A DNA stretch of 64,000 bases. Source: Cladorrhinum sp. PSN259. Its lineage: Eukaryota; Ascomycota; Sordariomycetes; Sordariales; Podosporaceae. The stretch is taken from assembly GCA_033725935.1 (NCBI GenBank), contig MU867089.1, positions 248,001 through 312,000 on the forward strand. The letters are read 5' to 3'. The position numbers and the translations under genes are program-made. The notes beneath the pieces are model-generated. The model was given only the letters and a program-made list of their open reading frames with translations, searched no databases and was not told the origin of the DNA. How positions within the stretch are numbered: position 1 is the first letter of the stretch; every line of letters starts with the position of its first letter. Shown in pieces: positions 58,282 to 64,000 of the stretch.

Positions 58282-59446
58282 GGAACCGAACCTTAATGCA
58301 AGCTCGAAGCCTATTTTTCTAGATCAGACGACTATGAGAGAATCATAATCGGATGGCAGGACGGACAGGCAGCTTTATCCATGACGGAAAATCAAAGGAC
58401 CTGCATCATTACGTTATGACTAGCTTTTCTAAGGGGTCCTCTTCTAGAACGGTGCAATCGAAGTTCGGAAACCGCGGGGGATTGATTCTTGATGTCAGTC
58501 CCACGTCAACCCGGCACGACAAAGATTCGGGATCCCGTCTGATTTATCGGGGACCGGGCTCTCCAGCGTCCAGATTCGCGGAGGAATCCCGAATCTGGTT
58601 GAACCCCGAAGGTCCATATCAAAACCATCTGACTTTGTCTCTTTTCAGTCTCAATTCATCTCCCACGTTCTTTCTTGAGCACATCCGAACGCACCGAGAG
58701 CCGATGACTCGCAGTTTGATAAGGCTGATAATTGCTGTTTTTAGCGAGCACCGGTGGGGGGGGTTTCTTGAATGCCAAGCCGAACTCCCGGAGCCAAAGC
58801 AGCCAAGAAGGACATCCTAGCACGCACTTTCGGTCTTGCGAAAACAACGCGATTATGTACCAGATTTCGACTTTGGGTGTTGGCCGAAAGGCGAGCTAAA
58901 TTTATTCTCGTATTTTTATCTCCTTCTTTCAGAGCTTTAATTGTTCTTAACAATACCATTGCCGTTGAAATCTGAGATTCCGCAACACGAGGTGACGAAG
59001 CCTCCTTTCTCCGGACTTGGTCTCGAAGTGGAAGTGCCAAGGGGTTAGGGTCAGCTTCCTGTGAGGGGAGAACCCCCTTTTGGCATCCATCCATCCATAC
59101 AAAACAACATTTTACAAACACCTACTAAATAGACCTCTTCACAGTAGTGACACGATTACTCATCAAGCAGGGTTCTCGCATTTGCATTGCTATAGCCTGT
59201 CATTATCTCTTGCAAATGACCCTCCAAACATCATCATCCTAATTAGCTCATTCCCCTTTCCCAATCAAGAATTCCCTTATTTTCCCATCCAGAACCTCTT
59301 TTCTCTTGCTAACCGTTTTTGTCTCATCCCGTCTATTTTCATCCAATGTCAAAGCCAAAATTTATCATCCCAAAGACTTTCATCAATTCTTCCCCTCCTC
59401 TTCCTCCTCCTCCTCCTCCTCCTTCTCCTCCTCCTCCTTCCCCCCA
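58282..59446. other. intergenic region between NDI1 and the disordered protein gene
   Basis: 1.17 kb with the NDI1 promoter and the 3' end of the neighbouring minus-strand gene, including a (TCC/TCCT)n run at about 59396-59440 directly after its stop. No gene seen. Confidence 0.55.
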
Positions 59447-61998
59447 TCATTCACTCTCACTCCACCCACTCCCATTACTGAAATCGCTCCCACCAGAAAA
59501 GTCTCGCTTCCCCTGGGCATCATTCATCATCGTCGCCGTCGTCTCATCAAGTCTAGACCCAGCCTTGGGACTGTCGCTCCAGATGCTTGCCTGAGAATCA
59601 CCCGAAGCGCCCCAGATATTCCTCTGCTGCTTTCCTTTTTCTTTCTTCTTTTGCTGTTTCTGCGCCTCCTGAAATTTACGATTTCTTTCCATGATGTTGC
59701 CCGGCGGCCGTGGGTGAGCCAAGCTTATGATGCGTTCCATTGTTGGTGTCTGAGCGGGTCTCTTCGCGTCGTCGGGCGCGGGAGCAGGTGTGGCAGTAAC
59801 GTTTCGCGGGGGAGGCGGACGCGGGGACAAGGCCCGGCTCGGTGGTTGTTGGAGGGGTGTCACGTTCCGGCTTTGAGGTTGGGATATGACGGCGGGATGA
59901 AGTCCTGGTCGGAACTGTTTGAGGGGGGAGGTTGGTCGGCTCGATACACTCCGATCTGCTGCAAAAGCGGCAGATACAAATCTGCTCTGCTTAGCAGGTG
60001 AGGTCGGTCGGCTCATGCACATGCCGGTGGAAGACGCAGCCCGGCTCGGGTTTGCCATTATGCCAGGCGATACGCACCTGCGCAGCATTGTGTCCAGTTG
60101 CTCACTGGTAGCTGCACTGAGGTTACCACCCGCCATTTGATGGCGGGTGGTCTCCTTCTTATTCTTCTCCTTTTCGTCTTCAAGAGCCAGCTTCATCACA
60201 TTCACCATTTTTCTCTTCTCATTCTCGGTCGAGCCAGGGTACTTCTTCTCAACCAAGCGCTGCAGCCGTTCGTCCTCCTCATCCTTGGTTTTTTCCTCCA
60301 CAAGAACCTTCGCGGCGCCCTCCCCACTACCCATCGCCAACGAAACATCCCTCTGCCGTTCAAAACGACGGTACTGCTCCTTGATAGCCTCGGGCGGCGA
60401 GTTAGACGACTGGTAGTAAAACACACGAGACTCAGGATCCTGCTTCTTCTTCTTCTTCTTGTTGTTCTTCTTCGGGGCCTCATCTCTGATGGGGTGCTGC
60501 GTAATAGTTGGCAGCACCACCAAGCCAGGAGACTTGTTCTCAGCCTTCTTGGTCGAGTCAATGGCATCATCAACTTTCTGCTTCTTTTTAACATCCCCCT
60601 CCATCTTACCCCTGACGGCCTCACCTTTAGTAGGGGACGACCCCGGACCCTCCTCTTCAGGATCCACCTTAACAGTGATCCCTCTAACGCTTCCCGACGC
60701 AGGCGGACTACTCCATGGAGTAATAGGGGCATCGGTCACATTCCTCAGTCTAGGATGCATACGCCGGCTCACGCCCATGTGACGTTGACGCGTCGGGGTT
60801 TGTTCTTCCTCTTCCTTTTTGACATGATGAGTAGAAGTAGGACTGATGAATGGTTCTGATGCTGCTCTGGGTCGAGAATGGGGACGAGCAGGGACTGAAG
60901 GCGTATCCTTTGGAGGGCTAGGACCGGTAACTAACACGTTGGGAATGGGTGTGATGTCCCGGTTTGCGGTGGTGGTGGTGGTAGATGGTGTGTTGAGGAT
61001 TGTTTGCTTGGTGGGCTTTGAGCCGCCGCCGCCCAGCATATCATTCCATGTATCCAAGTTCGTGGAGTAGTCTACCGGCTGAACGGTACTTGGACAAGGG
61101 GTGAAAGTGTTGTTGACGGGGCTGCTATTCGGATGAGGCTTTGGAGCCGGAGAATCAGGCTCGAATGGAAATCTAGACGAGGTGGAAAAGTCACGGTGGG
61201 ATTGGAGAGAAACACTCGGGTTGACGGGCTGGAGTCTGGTGCTCACAATTTCTTGACAGGCGGCAAACCTGCGGAGCAAACGGTGGTTCGCTCTGGGAGT
61301 GCTGGATAGGTTCAGAGCTCGTAGCTCGGCAAGACTCGGAGGAGGGCGTGCCAACGGTGGAGGTGAGACAAAGCCGGAGAGGGGTGTGGATGTGGATATG
61401 CCACGTCTCGGACTGGGGGATGGACTGCCGACGCTGGGGAGGAATTCACAGGAGGTTTCTGCGAAGGAGTGAATAAAAAGGCCAAATCAACAATCCCTCA
61501 AGTCAGGTATCATGACTTACCGTGACGAAGTCGAGAAGGGGAGCGTCTACCGGATCGGACTGTTGGGCTCGGCGGCTTTAGTGCCGGGCGAGGATTGTTA
61601 AGCCAGGATGGCGTGATGTTTGCGGATTTTGCTTGTGGTTGGGACATATAAACTGTCACGAAGGGTTGTTATTGATATGATGACTGACGAAGTCAAAGAG
61701 AGATAGATCAGGTGGGGTTTGAAAGCATACCGAATGCTGCACCACCGACCGATGAGAGCCGGTTTTGGTTGAGGGCCTGCGATGGGCTTCGAGCTTGGCC
61801 AGCGTGAGAATGAGCAGTCGTCGTCTGCGTGCTCACTTGACGAGGGCTGTGGTTGGGAGGACCACGATAGATTCCTGTGCCACGAACCTGACCCAGAAAT
61901 TCCCTGGCGGCCTTGAGCCCTTCCTCATAAGCGCTTCCAGTGGCTACATCTTTTTGGACCTTCGTAGGACTTGCCGAGGGAGTATTGTTGTTGCTCAT
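59447..61998 (-). CDS. large low-complexity protein of unknown function
   Basis: I do not recognise it. Three exons (61998-61731, 61652-61521, 61458-59447) with introns of 78 and 62 nt (GTATGC/CAG and GTAAGT/CAG) give 803 aa in one frame. The N-terminus has a short ordered-looking helix (GSAYEEGLKAAREFLGQVRG). Exon 2 is Pro/Ser/Arg-rich with TPSWLNNPRPALKPPSP. Most of the rest is Ser/Pro/Thr-rich and probably disordered, with repeated SRPTSPxKQ motifs, a basic KKNNKKKKKK stretch, and one charged helical segment (EQYRRFERQRDVSLAMGSGE through KLALEDEKEKNKK) that may be the conserved core. Many SP/TP sites suggest proline-directed phosphorylation. A nuclear or cytoskeletal regulatory role would be a guess. 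The coherent frame over 2.4 kb with three good introns makes the gene itself credible. Confidence 0.75.
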
Positions 61999-62153
61999 CT
62001 TGCTGGTTATGGAAGCCAGGAATTTCTATTAACTGATATGAAGGTTGTAAGAAGGAGAAGACCGTAGGCTGTGAATGTGGGCATATGGAGAGTATGTATT
62101 TATTGACATGCCAGGTGAGCAGCTGGAGAAGAAAGCAAGCACCCAATCGGGAT

Positions 62154-63240
62154 TACAAAGATGAAAAGAGACAACCGAATATCCCCGATGCTATATAACC
62201 AAAACATTGGACAAAACTACAAGTCCAACCATATAAGCGTAAAGGGTACACCGCTGGTTAGTATCGCAAACTACAAAGATAGAAGGTGCGTAGGCAAACC
62301 TACTTAGGCTTAAGCAACAAAAGATGGACAAATTTGTAATATCAAATAAGGGCACCGAAAAGAGAATAAGTCGCTACCTATCTCGAGCTCCAAAGATGGG
62401 AAGAGAGAACCGGCCATCCTTCACCTGCTTGCTATAACATCAGAACAGATCACAAGTCTACCTATGTGAGCGTAAATGACCACATCGTTGGTTGTCACAG
62501 ATCACTAACCTGAAGATCCTTGGGGTAAACACAGCTAGGACTTTAGCAACAAAAGCTGGGACGAAGTTTGGGCTGCCAAGTAAACGCAGCAAGATAATGG
62601 CAAACAGATAACTATCGCAAATTACAAAGACGGGAGGTAGGCAAACAGAGAGCCCGTCAAGTTAGTAAAGAATATCTCACAGTAGAAGAATAGAAAAGGG
62701 CGTCAAAGTGCAGAATTGCCCAAGTCTTTTGCAAAAAAAATGTGTGACCTAATGTTGGGACGCAAGAAATCCCAAGCCATCGAAAACAAAGTCAATTTTT
62801 TTGCTTCCTCAGCATTGTGATCCAACAAGATCCCAACAAGATCCCAGCAAAAACAAAACCACACATGGAAAGAACGAAAGTGTCTTTCATGCCACATCCA
62901 GGGAATAAAGATGCGCAAAGTGCAATAAAAGGCTCCGTCTCATAGTATGCCAAACCAACGAGAAAGCTAGGAACGAGGTTGACGAGTATTCTATAAAGCG
63001 ACGCCATGGATTGTTACATATCTACTACTACAAACAAAATTTTGAGGGAGTCAAAGATGGTTTCTATCGTGCGAAATACGCTAATTTTCTCTGTGCGCTT
63101 TGTGAAAGCAAATGAGTGATAGGAGAACCTGGAGAGCAAGGTGGAAATTATGAAACCCCCAAAAAAGAGGGGAAAAAAGGAGCAAGCCCAAGTCCTTTTT
63201 CTCTAAAAGGAGTTTAACATAAAGTTGGGACACGAATGAC
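62154..63240. repeat. diverged tandem repeat array, period about 233 bp
   Basis: Related blocks recur in order. Block a (acaaagatg...gagacaaccg) starts near 62154, 62390 and 62620. Block b (acaagtcyacc) lies near 62219 and 62452, with a weaker form (cccaagtctttt) near 62719 and (cccaagtccttttt) near 63188. Block d (aaagctgggacgaag type) lies near 62320, 62553, 62752 and 63223. Spacing is about 230-235 bp for the first three units. Copies differ mostly by substitutions and small indels. The array occupies the upstream side of the 59447-61998 gene. Confidence 0.6.
62792..63007 (-). CDS. possible small two-helix membrane protein
   Basis: An ATG-initiated frame of 71 aa with no splicing. Two hydrophobic stretches (about residues 6-20 continuing to 36, and 42-64) are separated by a short CGMKDT loop, and the end is basic (LRKQKN). 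No family recognised. It sits inside the diverged repeat array. Hydrophobic frames can arise by chance, so the gene call is weak. Confidence 0.3.
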   Translation of the reverse strand: MASLYRILVNLVPSFLVGLAYYETEPFIALCASLFPGCGMKDTFVLSMCGFVFAGILLGSCWITMLRKQKN

Positions 63241-63387
63241 TCTTGAAGCTGGTAAGAATGAAATTAAGGCACTGCCAACAGCCATTTTAGAATCATCTCA
63301 ATCATTGAGGTGCTCTGAATCCAAGGTAGCGCCATCTCCCATTGCGTGTACACAGTTCCGTGTTCGTCCTGCTGAAAGAGAAAAGAT

Positions 63388-63469
63388 AAAGAAAAAAAAA
63401 AGAAAAAAGAAGAAAAAAGAAGAAAAAAGAAGAAAAAAGAAGAAAAAAGAAAAGGGGGGGGGGGGGGAA
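63388..63469. repeat. 82-nt polypurine tract with decamer repeats and G14 run
   Basis: Uninterrupted purines on the plus strand. The decamer agaaaaaaga occurs five times in a row at 63401-63450, followed by 14 consecutive G at 63454-63467. Confidence 0.95.
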
Positions 63470-63652
63470 TTATAAACACACAATCGCAGGCCTGGGCACT
63501 GATGTCGAAGAAACCTTTCAATGCATTGAAAGGGTGAAGAACTAAGACATGCGGAATGAAATCCTATGCCATAAAAACGAAATCATTGCTAATAGGTAGG
63601 TATATATTTATATCCGTTCATGCAGCCAAACCCCAACACAACACCATGTTCT

Positions 63653-64000
63653 TTAAACTTTCTGTTTCTTGGTGTTTCCCACTTTTGTAGGAATGGCCTC
63701 AATCTTGGTCTCAAGAAACCTAGCAGCATGAACCTCCTTGAGCCATTCAACACGAACAAGTGGTACGCGCTCTCTTACAAACTCCAATAATCCCTTTGCT
63801 TGGGGGGCGCACTCCTTCAGAGCAATACTGGAGGCCCGCGGGATTCCCAGGGCTTCGCTGAGCCTCTCGGCACAGGGTCTGGAAAACCCAACTAATCTGA
63901 CTGCCTCTTCAGGCGGTTGAGTCTGAGCAGTGACACCCACCATCTGAGGATAGAGGCAGTTGAATGCTGGTGACTGGCCGGTTCGGGCCACAAAGATAAC
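63653..64000 (-). CDS. POP3: probable RNase P/MRP subunit Pop3, C-terminal part (cut by window edge)
   Basis: The frame is open from the right edge to a TAA at 63655-63653, giving 115 residues of the C-terminal part; the start lies beyond the window. The visible part begins VIFVARTGQSPAFNCLYPQM, then VRLVGFSRPCAERLSEALG, IPRASSIALKECAPQAKGL, LLEFVRERVPLVRVEWLKEV and a basic end NTKKQKV. The pattern of an alpha/beta core with a small residue-rich IPRxSSIAL strand and a VPxVxVxWL segment matches my memory of fungal Pop3, an L7Ae-like subunit of the tRNA-processing RNase P and the rRNA-processing RNase MRP. Conservation in this family is modest and I could not search, so another L7Ae-like protein remains possible. 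Confidence 0.6.
   Translation of the reverse strand, partial: VIFVARTGQSPAFNCLYPQMVGVTAQTQPPEEAVRLVGFSRPCAERLSEALGIPRASSIALKECAPQAKGLLEFVRERVPLVRVEWLKEVHAARFLETKIEAIPTKVGNTKKQKV

Noticed and set aside
60098..60859. 253-codon hydrophobic frame antisense to the unknown 803-aa protein
   Set aside because: Its Leu/Val-rich product mirrors Lys/Glu/Asp-rich codons of the sense gene, which has coherent exons.

Overview
The window is nuclear DNA of a filamentous ascomycete. I place it in the Sordariomycetes, most likely Sordariales (Neurospora/Sordaria/Podospora relatives). The evidence is short introns (about 54-78 nt) with GTAWGT-type donors and CTRAC branch sites, a Pezizomycotina-type PEX26 peroxin, a Ste12 protein with two C-terminal C2H2 fingers, and long microsatellite-rich intergenic DNA. 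BUD4 next to an internal alternative NADH dehydrogenase is an arrangement I associate with Neurospora, from memory and unchecked. I found no tRNA, rRNA, transposon ORF or CRISPR array.

Layout. 1-6330: no supportable gene, many simple repeats. 6331-7337 (+): Ecl1-family zinc protein. 7338-11475: no gene. 11476-15642 (-): DRS2-type P4-ATPase. 16426-16845 (+): CRIPT, followed closely by a possible small gene (16906-17207). 17274-18317 (-): epoxide-hydrolase-like alpha/beta hydrolase. 19637-20673 (-): pinin/SDK/MemA protein, head to head with PHF5A/RDS3 at 21395-21874 (+). 22484-24041 (-): PEX26. 25113-30547 (-): UTP10, head to head with NOC3 at 31068-33125 (+). 33126-43990: a gene desert of nearly 11 kb leading up to STE12 (43991-46471, +). 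48987-49826 (+): HIS6 (HisA-type isomerase), convergent with BUD4 (50819-55177, -). 56658-58281 (-): NDI1-type NADH dehydrogenase. 59447-61998 (-): a large disordered protein of unknown function. 62154-63240: a diverged tandem repeat region with an embedded small membrane ORF. 63653-64000 (-): the C-terminal part of a probable RNase P/MRP Pop3 subunit, cut by the window edge.

The content is mostly housekeeping: membrane flipping, splicing (pinin, PHF5A, perhaps CRIPT), ribosome biogenesis (UTP10, NOC3, and tRNA/rRNA processing by Pop3), peroxisome import, histidine synthesis, septum placement, respiration and mating/hyphal transcription. Two divergent pairs join genes of the same process: pinin with PHF5A, and UTP10 with NOC3. 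I rebuilt exon structures by hand from splice signals and family conservation, and every rebuilt gene closes in frame.

I see no obviously new multi-gene system. The observations most worth checking are: a symmetric 84-nt zinc-finger cassette exon in STE12, a diverged repeat array of about 233 bp period at 62.15-63.24 kb, a cluster of Ste12-type TGAAACA sites in the desert upstream of STE12, a decayed coding fragment before HIS6, and introns whose retention or alternative use would change proteins in a simple way (DRS2, HIS6, Ecl1-like).
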